A stretch of 41,914 nucleotides of DNA from Bacillota bacterium (GTDB taxonomy: Bacteria > Bacillota > SHA-98 > Ch115). The notes under the pieces are model-generated. The model made no database searches, was not told the DNA's origin, and worked only from the letters and a program-made list of their open reading frames with translations. The position numbers and the translations under genes are program-made. The stretch is from assembly GCA_012842565.1 (NCBI GenBank), contig DUSO01000157.1, positions 1 through 41,914 of the forward strand. Reading direction: 5' to 3'. Of this stretch, positions 8,602-17,299 are shown in pieces (within the stretch, counting starts at the first letter, position 1; every line of letters starts with the position of its first letter).

Positions 8602-9191
8602 TAAAAGGTAGAGTATGGAAGTTCGGAGATGATATCGATACAGATGTCATCATCCCGGCCCGGTATCTCAACACCTCCGACCCGGCGGAGCTTGCAAAGC
8701 ACTGCATGGAGGACAAGGACCCCGACTTTGTGAAAAAGGTATCTCCCGGCGATATCATAGTGGGCGGGGCCAATTTTGGGTGTGGGAGCTCGAGAGAACA
8801 TGCCCCCGTGGCGATAAAGGCTAGCGGCGTGGCATGTGTAATCGCCAGGTCCTTCGCGCGTATTTTCTTTAGAAACGCCATCAATATCGGCCTTCCGGTC
8901 TTTGAATCCGAAGAGGCAAGTGAGAAGATCAGGGAGGGTGACACAGTGGAGGTGGACCAGGCAGCCGGGACGATAAAAAACCTCACAACGGGAGAGATCT
9001 ATTCATTCCATGCGTTTCCCAGGTTCATGGAAGAGATCATAAAGGCAGGCGGACTTATCCCCTATACAAGGCGAAGGCTAGAGCAGCTGGGCGCCGCGAC
9101 CGAGGCCCCTGGGGGAATCGTGCCCCCCGGGCACGGAACGGCCATGCCTGCGGCTGCCGATGCGAAAGGGGGTGACCGGCTTGCCAAGTGA
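8598..9191 (+). CDS. leuD: 3-isopropylmalate dehydratase small subunit
   Basis: Swivelling-domain partner of LeuC. The family core spans about residues 1-160: [15 protein letters not shown], then [10 protein letters not shown] at 61-70 (substrate-contacting loop) and [18 protein letters not shown]. At 197 residues it is about 30 longer than usual small subunits of this type. The extra tail is a Gly/Ala/Pro-rich, low-complexity stretch (about 163-197). The end of the gene overlaps ilvD by 11 bp, and its last codons contain the ilvD ribosome-binding site, so ilvD translation is probably coupled to leuD. Confidence 0.95.
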   Translation: MIKGRVWKFGDDIDTDVIIPARYLNTSDPAELAKHCMEDKDPDFVKKVSPGDIIVGGANFGCGSSREHAPVAIKASGVACVIARSFARIFFRNAINIGLPVFESEEASEKIREGDTVEVDQAAGTIKNLTTGEIYSFHAFPRFMEEIIKAGGLIPYTRRRLEQLGAATEAPGGIVPPGHGTAMPAAADAKGGDRLAK

Positions 9192-10851
9192 TCTTGCCAA
9201 GCTCGGGATTGAGAGGGCCCCTCACAGGTCCCTCATGAAGGCCATGGGCTACGATGACAGCGACATCTCAAGGCCCTGGGTTGGCATCGTAAGTACGCAC
9301 AGCGAGATCATCCCCGGGCACATTCACCTCGCAAGGCTTGTAGAAGCTGTAAAGCTGGGCGTTTCATCGAACGGCGGCACCCCGATAATGTTTTCGACCA
9401 TCGGCGTGTGCGATGGTATCGCCATGAACCACGAGGGGATGAAATACTCCCTTCCAAGCAGGGAACTCATCGCCGACAGCGTAGAGGTCATGGCAAGGGC
9501 ACACCAGTTCGATGCGCTCGTGATGGTATGCAACTGCGACAAGATCGTGCCCGCCATGGTGATGGCTGCGGCCAGGCTCAACATCCCGAGCATAGTGGTT
9601 AGCGGGGGCCCGATGCTGGCCGGCAGGTGGCGTGGCAAGGATGTTGACCTGAGCACCATGTTTGAGGCAGTGGGGGCTGTGAAGGCCGGTCGGCTGGCCG
9701 AGGACGAACTCTATGAGCTTGAAAACGCGGCATGTCCCGGGTGTGGTTCGTGCGCCGGGATGTTCACGGCGAATACCATGAACTGCCTGGTAGAGGCCCT
9801 TGGAATGGGGTTGCCCGGCAACGGGACCATCCCTGCAGTGATGGGACACAGGGTCCGCCTTGCCAAGGAGGCGGGGCGGCGAGTCATGGACCTTCTCAGG
9901 ATGGGAATCAAACCGCGGGATATCCTGACCCGTGAGGCCTTTGAAAACGCCATAGCCGTTGATGTCGCCCTGGGCGGGTCAACCAATACCGTGTTGCACC
10001 TCACCGCCATAGCCCATGAGGCCGGGGTGGGGCTTGACCTCGATGTCTTTGACAGGATAAGCCGCAGGACGCCACACATATGCAACATGAGCCCAGGTGG
10101 GCCGCATCACATACAGGACCTCTACTATGCGGGCGGGATACAGGCCGTCATGAAGATATTGCAATCGGGAGGCCTTATCAACGACGAGTGTCTCACCGCC
10201 ACAGGGAAACCTGTGCGGGAAAACCTGGAGAGGGCCAGAGTCATGGACCATGAGGTAATAAGGCCGCTCGATCGAGCATACCATCGGGAAGGGGGGTTGG
10301 CAATCCTTCGCGGAAACCTGGCTCCTGAAGGTGCAGTAGTCAAGCAGTCTGCCGTACTCCCCGAGATGATGACCTATGTGGGAAAGGCGCGGAGCTTTGA
10401 CTCGGAGGACGAGGCTACGCGGGCAATTTTCGAGGGGCGGATAAAGCCGGGCGACATCGTGGTGATCCGCTACGAGGGACCTCAAGGCGGGCCCGGTATG
10501 CGCGAGATGCTCACCCCAACCTCGGCGCTGGCGGGGATGGGTCTTGATAGCCGGGTAGGCCTCATAACCGACGGGAGGTTTTCTGGTGCCACCAGAGGTG
10601 CTGCTATAGGGCATGTCTCGCCGGAGGCGGCTGCCGGTGGGCCCATCGCTGTGGTGCAAGACGGCGACGAGATAGAGGTGGATATCCCCAATCGACGGCT
10701 TACGCTCAAGGTCCCCGGCGAGGAGCTGGAGCGCCGGCTCAAGGCATGGCGGCCTGTCCCGGGTAAGGCAATGGGTGGCTACCTTGCCAGGTATTCAAGG
10801 GCCGTGGAGTCAGGAAGCAAAGGAGCTATATTTGGCAGCGAGCACCGGTAG
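9181..10851 (+). CDS. ilvD: Dihydroxy-acid dehydratase
   Basis: Iron-sulphur dehydratase giving the 2-keto acids for valine, isoleucine and (through valine) leucine. I choose the TTG at 9181: AAAGGGGGTGA ends five bases before it, and the protein then begins like relatives ([21 protein letters not shown]) with 556 residues. An ATG at 9160 is in frame but has no ribosome site. Cluster-region cysteines occur in NCDKIVPAM (C119) and in [12 protein letters not shown] (184-195); the late GRFSGATRG and PGPRG-like GGPGMRE motifs are also seen. Third gene of leuC-leuD-ilvD. leuA, leuB, ilvBN and ilvC are not in the window. Confidence 0.97.
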   Translation: MPSDLAKLGIERAPHRSLMKAMGYDDSDISRPWVGIVSTHSEIIPGHIHLARLVEAVKLGVSSNGGTPIMFSTIGVCDGIAMNHEGMKYSLPSRELIADSVEVMARAHQFDALVMVCNCDKIVPAMVMAAARLNIPSIVVSGGPMLAGRWRGKDVDLSTMFEAVGAVKAGRLAEDELYELENAACPGCGSCAGMFTANTMNCLVEALGMGLPGNGTIPAVMGHRVRLAKEAGRRVMDLLRMGIKPRDILTREAFENAIAVDVALGGSTNTVLHLTAIAHEAGVGLDLDVFDRISRRTPHICNMSPGGPHHIQDLYYAGGIQAVMKILQSGGLINDECLTATGKPVRENLERARVMDHEVIRPLDRAYHREGGLAILRGNLAPEGAVVKQSAVLPEMMTYVGKARSFDSEDEATRAIFEGRIKPGDIVVIRYEGPQGGPGMREMLTPTSALAGMGLDSRVGLITDGRFSGATRGAAIGHVSPEAAAGGPIAVVQDGDEIEVDIPNRRLTLKVPGEELERRLKAWRPVPGKAMGGYLARYSRAVESGSKGAIFGSEHR

Positions 10852-10923
10852 CCTGATGATTTTGCATTGGTAGTCTAATTGATTCTCGGGTAGCTTCATA
10901 ATTCTCAGGAAGAAGGGGTTAGG

Positions 10924-11844
10924 ATGGCAACACCGTATGCTTTTATGGGCGGGCAGTATCTCCCACTCGAAGATGCCAAGATAAGCATAATGACTCATGC
11001 CTTCTTATATGGCACGGCCTGTTTCGAAGGTATCAGGGCCTACTGGTCTCCCGAAGAGGAAGAGCTCTTCATCTTCAGGATGAGGGAACACTACGAAAGG
11101 CTTGCGAATTCTTGTAAGATACTACAGATAGGCCTTAAGTTCTCAATAGATGAAATGTGCGATGCGACCATCCAGGTGCTTAGAAAGAGCGAGTTCAAGG
11201 AGAATGTCTACATACGTCCGGTTGCTTACAAGAGCACAAAGGCAATAGGGGTAAAGCTCGCCGGCCTCGATGATGATTTCCTGGTATTCGGCATACCCTT
11301 TGGAGACTACCTTGACGTCAACAAGGGGATAAGGGTGCAGGTCTCAACGTGGAGGCACCTCGAGGATAACATCATCCCAGCCCGGGCAAAGGTAAACGGG
11401 GCGTACGTCAATGCGGCCCTTGCCAAGAGCGAGGCTCTCCAGAACGGCTACGATGAGGCCATTTTCCTGTCAGGTGATGGCCATGTGGCAGAGGGCAGCG
11501 CCGAAAACCTCTTTCTCGTCAAATGCGGCAAGCTAGTCACGACGCCCACCACGGAGGATATCCTCGAGGGGATCACCCGTGCGACCTTGATTGAGCTCGC
11601 CAGGAATGAGCTGGGCATTGAGACAATAGAGCGCCGCATTGACAGGACGGAGCTGTATACGGCGGACGAGTGTTTCCTGTGTGGGACCGGCGCCCAGATA
11701 TCGCCCATATCCGAAGTCGACCACAGGATTGTGGGTGACGGCGGGGTTGGTCCGATTACGAGGAAGCTCCAGGCGCTTTACGATGATGCAGTCCACGGCA
11801 GGCTGCCCAGGTATCGTCACTGGTGTACGCCTGTCTACCGGTAA
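10924..11844 (+). CDS. ilvE: Branched-chain amino acid aminotransferase (class IV, PLP)
   Basis: Transfers the amino group from glutamate to branched-chain 2-keto acids, the last step of Leu/Ile/Val synthesis. The 306 residues match bacterial IlvE. The PLP lysine is K156 in the AKVNGAYVNAALAKSEA region, followed by DEAIFLSGDGHVAEGSAENLF and EGITRATLIELA (phosphate-binding loop). Start ATG, with GAAGAAGGGGTTAGG just upstream. A 72-bp gap separates it from ilvD; I found no convincing promoter or terminator there, so read-through from the leuC promoter is possible. Base composition in its first third is slightly AT-richer than its neighbours. Confidence 0.95.
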   Translation: MATPYAFMGGQYLPLEDAKISIMTHAFLYGTACFEGIRAYWSPEEEELFIFRMREHYERLANSCKILQIGLKFSIDEMCDATIQVLRKSEFKENVYIRPVAYKSTKAIGVKLAGLDDDFLVFGIPFGDYLDVNKGIRVQVSTWRHLEDNIIPARAKVNGAYVNAALAKSEALQNGYDEAIFLSGDGHVAEGSAENLFLVKCGKLVTTPTTEDILEGITRATLIELARNELGIETIERRIDRTELYTADECFLCGTGAQISPISEVDHRIVGDGGVGPITRKLQALYDDAVHGRLPRYRHWCTPVYR

Positions 11845-11878
11845 GGGGCCTTTATGCTTGCAAAAGCGCGGTGAGGTT

Positions 11879-12679
11879 ATGGCATCGCTGGCGAGGGTAG
11901 GCCGCGTAGGCATCGCACTAAGTGCAGGTTCGGCGCGCGGAATTGCCCACATTGGCGTCCTGAAAGTGCTCACGGAGGCTGGTGTGCCCATAGACTGTAT
12001 TGCGGGCACCAGTGCCGGGGCGGTGATTGGTGGCATCTACGCGGCGACCCTCAACCTCAACCTCATGGAGAGGCTGGCCTGCCATATCAAATGGGACATC
12101 CTGGTGGACCTCTGTGTCCCAAGGTTGGGGCTCGTAAGTGGCGAGAAGATAAAGGAGTTTCTCCGTCTCCTTACTCACGACAAGACATTTGCCGAGCTTG
12201 CCATCCCCTTTGCCGCCGTTGCCTGCGACCTTGAGGAAGGCACGGAGGTTGTCTTAAGGGAAGGCCCGGTGGCCGAGGCCATAAGGGCCAGCATAAGTAT
12301 CCCGGGCATTGCTGTGCCTGTGCGCCTGGGCGGGAGACTCCTGGTGGATGGCGCCGTCCTCAACCGGGTGCCGGTAAACGCGGTGCGTGCTATGGGGGCC
12401 GACTACGTGATCGCGTGTAACCTCACCGGAAGGGCCGGGCGGGCCAGGGTCAGGGTTGAGAACATATTTGACGTGATAACCACCGCAATCGAGCTCATGG
12501 AGATGGAGATCCTAAAGGGCAAGATCGTCGAGGCGGACATCGTGATCTCGCCGGACGTAGGCGACATAGGTCCCACCCGCCTGGACATGGCGCCCGAGCT
12601 GATCAAGAGAGGAGAGGAGGCTACCCGCGAGGCACTCCCGCGAATTCTCGAGGAAATCGGGGTGAATGAACCCTCATGA
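11879..12679 (+). CDS. Patatin-like serine hydrolase (RssA/YlbK type)
   Basis: Patatin-fold acyl hydrolase with a Ser-Asp dyad. The nucleophile is S45 in GTSAG, the aspartate D157 in VDGAVLNR, and the oxyanion stretch is AGSARG at 16-21, with the usual GGGxRG first glycines replaced. From the ATG at 11879 it has 266 residues. The frame is open further upstream, but that part overlaps ilvE in another frame and looks non-coding. The stop overlaps the next ATG (ATGA). The same pair, a patatin then a PDZ-Lon protein, occurs as ylbK-ylbL in Bacillus subtilis, also near yceD (ylbN) and rpmF. The substrate is unknown. Confidence 0.88.
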   Translation: MASLARVGRVGIALSAGSARGIAHIGVLKVLTEAGVPIDCIAGTSAGAVIGGIYAATLNLNLMERLACHIKWDILVDLCVPRLGLVSGEKIKEFLRLLTHDKTFAELAIPFAAVACDLEEGTEVVLREGPVAEAIRASISIPGIAVPVRLGGRLLVDGAVLNRVPVNAVRAMGADYVIACNLTGRAGRARVRVENIFDVITTAIELMEMEILKGKIVEADIVISPDVGDIGPTRLDMAPELIKRGEEATREALPRILEEIGVNEPS

Positions 12680-13716
12680 GACGATCGGTCCCGGCCCGGG
12701 TCAAGAGACAGGTCCTCTTCTTTGCCCTCCTGGCTGTCATCCTGGGGGCGTCAGCCCAGTCATTCCTTTACAGGTACTACCTAGTGCTGATGCCGGGCCT
12801 GACCCTTGATCTCAGCAAAATAGTGACAGTTGAAGAGGGCATCAAGGATTCAGCCGGAAAATTCCTTCTCACCTCTGTTTCGAGCCAGCCTGCGACCCCA
12901 ATATCCCTGATATATGCCGCCTTCTCCCCCGCTACCGACATCGTGCCAAAGTCCCAGGAAATACCACCGGGCATCGATATGGAGAGATACCTCCGGATAA
13001 TGAAAAACCTCATGGAAGAAAGCCAGATGATTGCACAGGCTGTCGCGCTGAAGCGGTTAGGGTACTCTGTCAAGATGGAGGCACAGGTCAAAGTCGAGGA
13101 CCTCCTCCCCGGCAGTCCCGCCAAGGATAAGGTTATGGCGGGCGACATCATCCTGGCTGTAGATGCAAAGCGCGTCCGCACCGCCCAGGAAGCCATCGAT
13201 ATCATTCAGGACCGAAAGGTAGGACAGGACGTGATGCTAACCTTAGTCAGGGAAGGCCGGGTCATTACTACGAGGGTGGCTACCATCCCCCGGCGGGAGG
13301 ATAGGATGAAGGCAGCCATTGGTGTCTTGATCTCGCCTTACATCAAGTATGAATTTCCGGTAAAGATAAAAATGGATGCCCTGGATATCCGGGGCTCCTC
13401 TGCTGGCATCATGTTTTGCCTGGAAGTCCTCGACCAGCTTACGGCCCGGGACCTGACGAAGGGGCATGTGATAGCCGGGACAGGTACCCTTGACATTGAC
13501 GGGAGGGTAGGGCCCATAGCCGGTGTGAGACAAAAAGTCAAGGCCGCAGAGAGGGCCGGGGCGGAATATTTCCTCGTACCACGGCAGAATTCAGCGGAGG
13601 CGAGGGAGGCCGGCGCACGGATCAAGATTGTGCCGATTGGTTCGCTGGACGACGCTTTGAAATTTTTGGATGAGATACCGGGGAGGAAAACCCGGGGCGA
13701 TGGTGAATCTATGTAG
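12676..13716 (+). CDS. ylbL: Membrane-anchored PDZ-Lon protease (YlbL/SepM family)
   Basis: Serine-lysine protease facing outside the membrane. One N-terminal transmembrane segment (about 12-30) is followed by a PDZ domain (about 125-205, VEDLLPGSPAKDKVMAGDIILAVD region cut by a short loop) and a Lon S16 catalytic domain (about 225-325). The catalytic dyad is S242 (RGSSAG) and K287 (RQKVKAAERAG). The 346 residues match YlbL. In B. subtilis, YlbL helps remove the cell-division inhibitor YneA; whether that target exists here is not visible. It starts inside the patatin stop codon, so the two are translated together. Confidence 0.93.
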   Translation: MRRSVPARVKRQVLFFALLAVILGASAQSFLYRYYLVLMPGLTLDLSKIVTVEEGIKDSAGKFLLTSVSSQPATPISLIYAAFSPATDIVPKSQEIPPGIDMERYLRIMKNLMEESQMIAQAVALKRLGYSVKMEAQVKVEDLLPGSPAKDKVMAGDIILAVDAKRVRTAQEAIDIIQDRKVGQDVMLTLVREGRVITTRVATIPRREDRMKAAIGVLISPYIKYEFPVKIKMDALDIRGSSAGIMFCLEVLDQLTARDLTKGHVIAGTGTLDIDGRVGPIAGVRQKVKAAERAGAEYFLVPRQNSAEAREAGARIKIVPIGSLDDALKFLDEIPGRKTRGDGESM

Positions 13717-13763
13717 GGGCGGAAACGTAAGGGATTGAACCTCGGCGGAGGGAGGAGGGGGGT

Positions 13764-14555
13764 TTGGCTAGAGGTAACTCCATAAGACACGTGCGCCTTG
13801 CCTTAAGCCTCGTGTTTATGCTTGCCGGGCTCTTTGTTACCGGGGCCTGTGCCTGCGGCGTTGCTTTTGCCGCTGGGTCCACGTCCAGGCCCACTATAGG
13901 CCCCGGGGCCAGGGGTGAGGTGGTGAAGGAGCTCCAGCGCAAGCTCAAAGCGCTCGGGTTTGATGCCGGCCGGGTGGACGGGCATTTCGGGACGGCTACA
14001 GAAAGGGCCGTGAGGGAATTCCAGGAGGCCTTCAAGCTCACAGTGGATGGGGTTGTGGGCTTGAACACATGGTCGCGCCTGGAAAAGGAGCTGCAAGTCA
14101 GCCGCGGCGGGAGACCGGCGATCCCTGCCGGAACGCGTGAGGACACGGCAGGCGAGGTTGAGCTGGTATCGTGGTCTACAGTCAATCGCCTCTATACCGG
14201 TATAGCTACGGTCATTGACATAGAGACCGGCCTGAGGTTCAAGGTGAGGCGACGCGGCGGCCACTATCATGCCGATTCGGAGCCCCTGACCAAGGAGGAT
14301 ACGGTTATCCTAAAGCGAATCTACGGCGGCGGGTGGAGCTGGGACAGGAGGGCGGTCATCTTGGAGGTCGGGTCGCGCCGGATCGCCGCTTCCATGAACG
14401 GAATGCCTCACGGCAATGATGAGATCCAGGGGAACGGCTTCGATGGCCATTTCTGTATTCACTTCCTCGGGAGCAGGATACACAGCTCCGGCCGTGTCGA
14501 CCCCGAACACCAGAGGATGGTCCGCCTGGCTGCCAGGATCGGCAAGCATTATTGA
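13764..14555 (+). CDS. Secreted peptidoglycan-binding protein with unassigned His/Cys C-terminal domain
   Basis: TTG start behind a very strong GGAGGAGGGGGG. Residues 1-38 form a signal peptide (hydrophobic core about 11-34, likely cut near AFA). Residues 46-108 are a PG_binding_1 repeat (LQRKLKALGFDAGRVDGHFG, then AVREFQ). Residues 133-263 form a domain that I recognise only as one found on other peptidoglycan-binding proteins. It has conserved-looking HYHADSEP (H169, D171), WSWDRRA, MNGMPHGN (H216), FCIHF (C231, H233) and GSRIH (H240). The HG...GHFCIHF pattern recalls the HG...SHGCIRL signature of YkuD L,D-transpeptidases, but similarity is weak. Its stop codon lies in the first copy of the repeat before yceD. 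Confidence 0.8.
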   Translation: MARGNSIRHVRLALSLVFMLAGLFVTGACACGVAFAAGSTSRPTIGPGARGEVVKELQRKLKALGFDAGRVDGHFGTATERAVREFQEAFKLTVDGVVGLNTWSRLEKELQVSRGGRPAIPAGTREDTAGEVELVSWSTVNRLYTGIATVIDIETGLRFKVRRRGGHYHADSEPLTKEDTVILKRIYGGGWSWDRRAVILEVGSRRIAASMNGMPHGNDEIQGNGFDGHFCIHFLGSRIHSSGRVDPEHQRMVRLAARIGKHY

Positions 14556-14585
14556 TCATTGATTGACACTGATCATTATTGACAC
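14553..14585 (+). repeat. Tandem 17/16-bp direct repeat duplicating the -35 region
   Basis: Copy 1 (14553-14569) and copy 2 (14570-14585) are TGATCATT(G)ATTGACAC; copy 2 lacks one G. Each contains a TTGACA. The first TGA of copy 1 is the stop codon of the preceding gene. Only the second TTGACA is properly spaced from the -10 box. Confidence 0.85.
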
Positions 14586-14607
14586 TGGGCAAGGGTATCT
14601 CTATAAT
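14579..14607 (+). promoter_or_regulatory. Perfect-consensus sigma-A promoter of yceD-rpmF
   Basis: TTGACA (14579-14584), a 17-bp spacer and TATAAT (14602-14607) match the vegetative consensus exactly. Predicted transcript start is near 14614, about 29 nt before the yceD GTG. High constitutive output suits a ribosomal-protein operon. Confidence 0.9.
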
Positions 14608-14642
14608 GGAACCCGGTGGCCCCGGGGCCCGAGGTGTGACAG

Positions 14643-15257
14643 GTGAGAATAGATGTTTCCCCGATTCTGGATGAGAAAGGCAAGAAAGCCCGATACCACC
14701 TTGTCGAGATGCCGGGTGTGCTTCTCGCAGGTGGTAGAGATGTAAGGCTCAAAGATCCCGCGGATATCGATGTAGAAGCCACCAATACCGGCGGCGGGGT
14801 AATCCTGGTGCGGGGCAGCGTAAGGGCTCGTGTGCCGGTTACATGCGACAGGTGCCTTACTGCCTTTGAACTACCGGTGAAGGCCGATTTCGAGGAGGAA
14901 TTCAAGAGGGCATTCAGGCCGCGCGAGAGTTCAGGCGGCCCCGCGGGGGATGGCTGCGGGCGCCCGGGCCGCGAAGGCGCGGAGCCGGACGGGACGGCCG
15001 GCGAGTGGACAGAGGACGGGACGGCCAGGACTTTTTGCGGAAACCATATCCAGTTGCGGCCTGTGGTAGAGGAAGCCTTAACTCTCTCGCTGCCTATGAA
15101 GGTCATATGCAGGGAGGAGTGCAAGGGCCTGTGCCCTCGATGCGGCAAGGATCTCAATCTGGGTCCCTGCAATTGCCGCCCTGACAGCCCTGACGTCAGA
15201 ATGGCCCCCTTTGCAGGACTATTGGAGAAGATGCAAATACCGGAGCATGAAGATTGA
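14643..15257 (+). CDS. yceD: YceD/DUF177 family protein
   Basis: DUF177 proteins are encoded next to rpmF in most bacteria and have been linked to 23S rRNA metabolism. Recognisable parts are CDRCLTAFELPV near residue 77 and a zinc-ribbon-like C-terminus, CREECKGLCPRCGKDLNLG plus a final CNC. At 204 residues it is some 30 longer than typical. The excess is a Gly/Asp/Glu/Arg-rich low-complexity insert at about 97-137, between the two conserved blocks. GTG start, with GAGGTGTGA upstream. It is the first gene of the yceD-rpmF operon, 32 bp before rpmF. Confidence 0.9.
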   Translation: MRIDVSPILDEKGKKARYHLVEMPGVLLAGGRDVRLKDPADIDVEATNTGGGVILVRGSVRARVPVTCDRCLTAFELPVKADFEEEFKRAFRPRESSGGPAGDGCGRPGREGAEPDGTAGEWTEDGTARTFCGNHIQLRPVVEEALTLSLPMKVICREECKGLCPRCGKDLNLGPCNCRPDSPDVRMAPFAGLLEKMQIPEHED

Positions 15258-15289
15258 TTCTTTGCGCTCGGCGATGAGGAGGTGTCAAG

Positions 15290-15487
15290 ATGGCAAACCC
15301 CAAAGGACGATTTGGCAAGTCCCGGACCCGCAAACGGCGCGCTAACTGGAAGATCGAAGCCCCTAAGCTCGCCGAGTGCCCGAGGTGTCATGCGCCAAAG
15401 CTGCCGCACAGGGTATGCCTTGAATGCGGTTATTATAATGGGCGTGAGGTAATCAAGGTCGAGGAGGCAGCTGCAAAGGCCAAGTGA
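15290..15487 (+). CDS. rpmF: 50S ribosomal protein L32 (zinc-ribbon form)
   Basis: Small ribosomal protein of 65 residues. It begins MANPKGRFGKSRTRKRRA, close to MAVPKxxxSKxRxxxRR of L32, and has four zinc-ribbon cysteines in CPRCH and CLECGYY. This is the C+ (zinc-binding) paralogue type. Ribosome site GAGGAGGTG, ATG start. An intrinsic terminator begins 18 bp after the stop, separating it from fapR. Confidence 0.97.
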   Translation: MANPKGRFGKSRTRKRRANWKIEAPKLAECPRCHAPKLPHRVCLECGYYNGREVIKVEEAAAKAK

Positions 15488-15505
15488 CCTGGCGGTTACG
15501 GAAAT

Positions 15506-15537
15506 GGGTGGCGTTTCCCACGCCTCCCTTTTTTATT
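15506..15537 (+). terminator. Intrinsic terminator after rpmF
   Basis: GGGTGGCG (15506-15513) pairs with CGCCTCCC (15521-15528), with one T-T mismatch and a 7-nt loop, and TTTTTT follows at once. Confidence 0.85.
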
Positions 15538-15568
15538 GCCCTTGCGCCGGCGCGGAATATGCGGTATA

Positions 15569-15600
15569 TTTAGTATCAGGTTATAATACCTGGTGGTAAA
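15569..15600 (+). promoter_or_regulatory. Putative FapR operator overlapping the -10 of the fapR operon
   Basis: A 32-bp imperfect palindrome: TTTAGTATCAGG (15569-15580) and CCTGGTGGTAAA (15589-15600), 9 of 12 arm positions complementary, around TTATAATA. The centre holds TATAAT (15582-15587), so a bound repressor would block the promoter. TTAGTA plus CCTG elements resemble known Bacillus FapR sites as I remember them. No good -35 is present. The fapR start follows 12 bp later. Confidence 0.6.
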
Positions 15601-15611
15601 ATTGCGGGGTA

Positions 15612-16226
15612 GTGTCTTTGGACAGTCAAAGACGCATGCGCCGGCCTGAAAAGGCCAGGCGCCAGGAGGCCCTGGCCAGGGCCATATCCGATGACCCATT
15701 CGTAACTGACAGGGAGCTGGCCCGAAAGCTGGGCGTCAGCGTGCAGACGGTGCGCCTCGACAGGCTCGAGCTGGGCATCCCGGAGGCCCGCGAACGTATA
15801 AGAAGGCTCGCACGAGATGCCTACTCCAAGGTCAAGGCTATCGAGACCGGCGAGCTGGTAGGAGAGCTCATAAGCCTCAAGCTCGGGGAGGAAGGCATGT
15901 CCATACTCGACACCACTCCGGAGATGAGCTTTAAGAGGACGCGTATCGTGAGGGGCCATCATATCTTCGCTCAGGCCAATTCGCTGGCGGTTGCCGTGAT
16001 CGACGCAAAGGTAGCCCTGACCGGGTCGGCAACCATCAGGTTTAAGCGGCCCGTTTACGCAGGAGACAGGCTGGTAGCAAGGGCACGTGTCGTATCGAAG
16101 GATAACGGCAAGTACGGGGTGCATGTTGTTACCAGCGTTGCAAAGACCGAGGTATTCTCGGGGGATTTTGTCGTATTCGATGTCATGCGGGATATCTCCC
16201 CGGAGGGCAAGGAGGGGCCGGAATGA
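15612..16226 (+). CDS. fapR: FapR transcription repressor of fatty-acid and phospholipid genes
   Basis: Malonyl-CoA-sensing repressor of lipid synthesis. The 204 residues comprise an N-terminal helix-turn-helix (about 22-60, TDRELARKLGVSVQTVRLDRLELGIPE cut here as TDRELARKLGVSVQTVRLDR) and a hot-dog effector domain (about 85-195, with RGHHIFAQANSLAVAVID and GSATIRFKRPV). Start GTG at 15612; an in-frame TTG at 15618 is an alternative. The stop overlaps the plsX ATG (ATGA). It heads plsX-fabH-fabD-fabG-acpP-fabF, and a palindrome matching its expected operator lies directly upstream, so autoregulation of the whole cluster by malonyl-CoA level is likely. Confidence 0.94.
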   Translation: MSLDSQRRMRRPEKARRQEALARAISDDPFVTDRELARKLGVSVQTVRLDRLELGIPEARERIRRLARDAYSKVKAIETGELVGELISLKLGEEGMSILDTTPEMSFKRTRIVRGHHIFAQANSLAVAVIDAKVALTGSATIRFKRPVYAGDRLVARARVVSKDNGKYGVHVVTSVAKTEVFSGDFVVFDVMRDISPEGKEGPE

Positions 16227-17299
16227 GAATAGCTGTAGACGCTATGGGCGGTGATTTCGCTCCACACGAGATCGTTCTTGGCTCATTTTCTGCCGCAACG
16301 GACTTTGGCTGCGATGTCGTCCTGGTGGGAGACAGGGACCGCCTCGCAAGGGAGCTTGCCTCGCTGGATCCCGGGAGTCATGGTGCCGATGACCGTAAGG
16401 CTACGGGGCGCGGGCGACTCAGTATCGTCCATGCGTCACAGGTGGTCCCGATGGACGAACATCACCCCGCAGAAGCCCTCCGGCATTACCGGGACTCTTC
16501 CATCCTCGTAGCGTGCGGGCTGGTGGCCGGGGGAGAGGCCGATGCCGTCGTCTCGGCAGGCAATACGGGGGCCGCTTTCGCCGGCGCTTTATTACGAATA
16601 AAGCGTATCCCCGGCATCGACCGCCCCGCTATCGGCACCGTCTTTCCGACCGTCTCCGGAGCCTGCTTCTTGATCGATGCAGGGGCGAACGTCGACCCGA
16701 GGCCGCATCACCTCCTTTCGTTCGGGCTCATGGGGGATCTCTATGCCAAAAGGGTCCTCGGTATAAAAAACCCCAGGGTCGCGCTCCTGAGCAACGGCGA
16801 AGAGGAAGGGAAGGGCAACGAGCTCGTGTACGAGGCCTTTCATCTCCTCAAATCCAGCAGACTCAACTTCATAGGCAACATCGAGGGTAAGGACATCCCT
16901 TTGGGTGGGGCCGACGTGGTGGTGACAGACGGGTTTACCGGAAACGTCGTCCTCAAGCTCGCGGAAGGGTTGGGCGGCGCCATCATCTCTATGCTCAAGG
17001 AAGGCATAGAGTCAGGGGTACTTACCAGGCTGGGCGGCCTCCTCATGATGCCGGCTTTGAAAACGCTGAAAAAGAAGATGGACTACGCTGAATACGGCGG
17101 CGCGCCGCTTCTCGGCGTAAATGGCGTTGTAATCATCGCCCACGGCAGGTCCAGGGCCAGGGCCGTAAGGAACTCCATCAAGGTAGCGGTAGATGCCGTG
17201 ACCGCCCGCGTGGTAGAGGAGATCCGGGATGGCGTGGCGGGGCTCCCGGAGCCAGCGCCACGGGGAGAATTCATGAAACCAGGTGATACAGCATGGTAG
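16223..17299 (+). CDS. plsX: Phosphate acyltransferase PlsX
   Basis: Makes acyl-phosphate from acyl-ACP, the first step towards phosphatidic acid in the PlsX-PlsY route. It is a peripheral membrane enzyme. The protein starts MRIAVDAMGGDFAPHEIVLG and has SAGNTGAAFAGALL and TDGFTGNVVLK motifs typical of PlsX. Its 358 residues are slightly longer than the usual ~330. A short insert around 50-65 (HGADDRKATGRGR) and a tail past residue 335 account for this. The start overlaps the fapR stop; the end overlaps fabH by 7 bp. Confidence 0.97.
   Translation: MRIAVDAMGGDFAPHEIVLGSFSAATDFGCDVVLVGDRDRLARELASLDPGSHGADDRKATGRGRLSIVHASQVVPMDEHHPAEALRHYRDSSILVACGLVAGGEADAVVSAGNTGAAFAGALLRIKRIPGIDRPAIGTVFPTVSGACFLIDAGANVDPRPHHLLSFGLMGDLYAKRVLGIKNPRVALLSNGEEEGKGNELVYEAFHLLKSSRLNFIGNIEGKDIPLGGADVVVTDGFTGNVVLKLAEGLGGAIISMLKEGIESGVLTRLGGLLMMPALKTLKKKMDYAEYGGAPLLGVNGVVIIAHGRSRARAVRNSIKVAVDAVTARVVEEIRDGVAGLPEPAPRGEFMKPGDTAW

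Noticed and set aside
11639-11878. 80-residue N-terminal extension of the patatin-like protein
   Set aside because: It is antiphase to conserved ilvE codons; the patatin fold begins just after the ATG at 11879.
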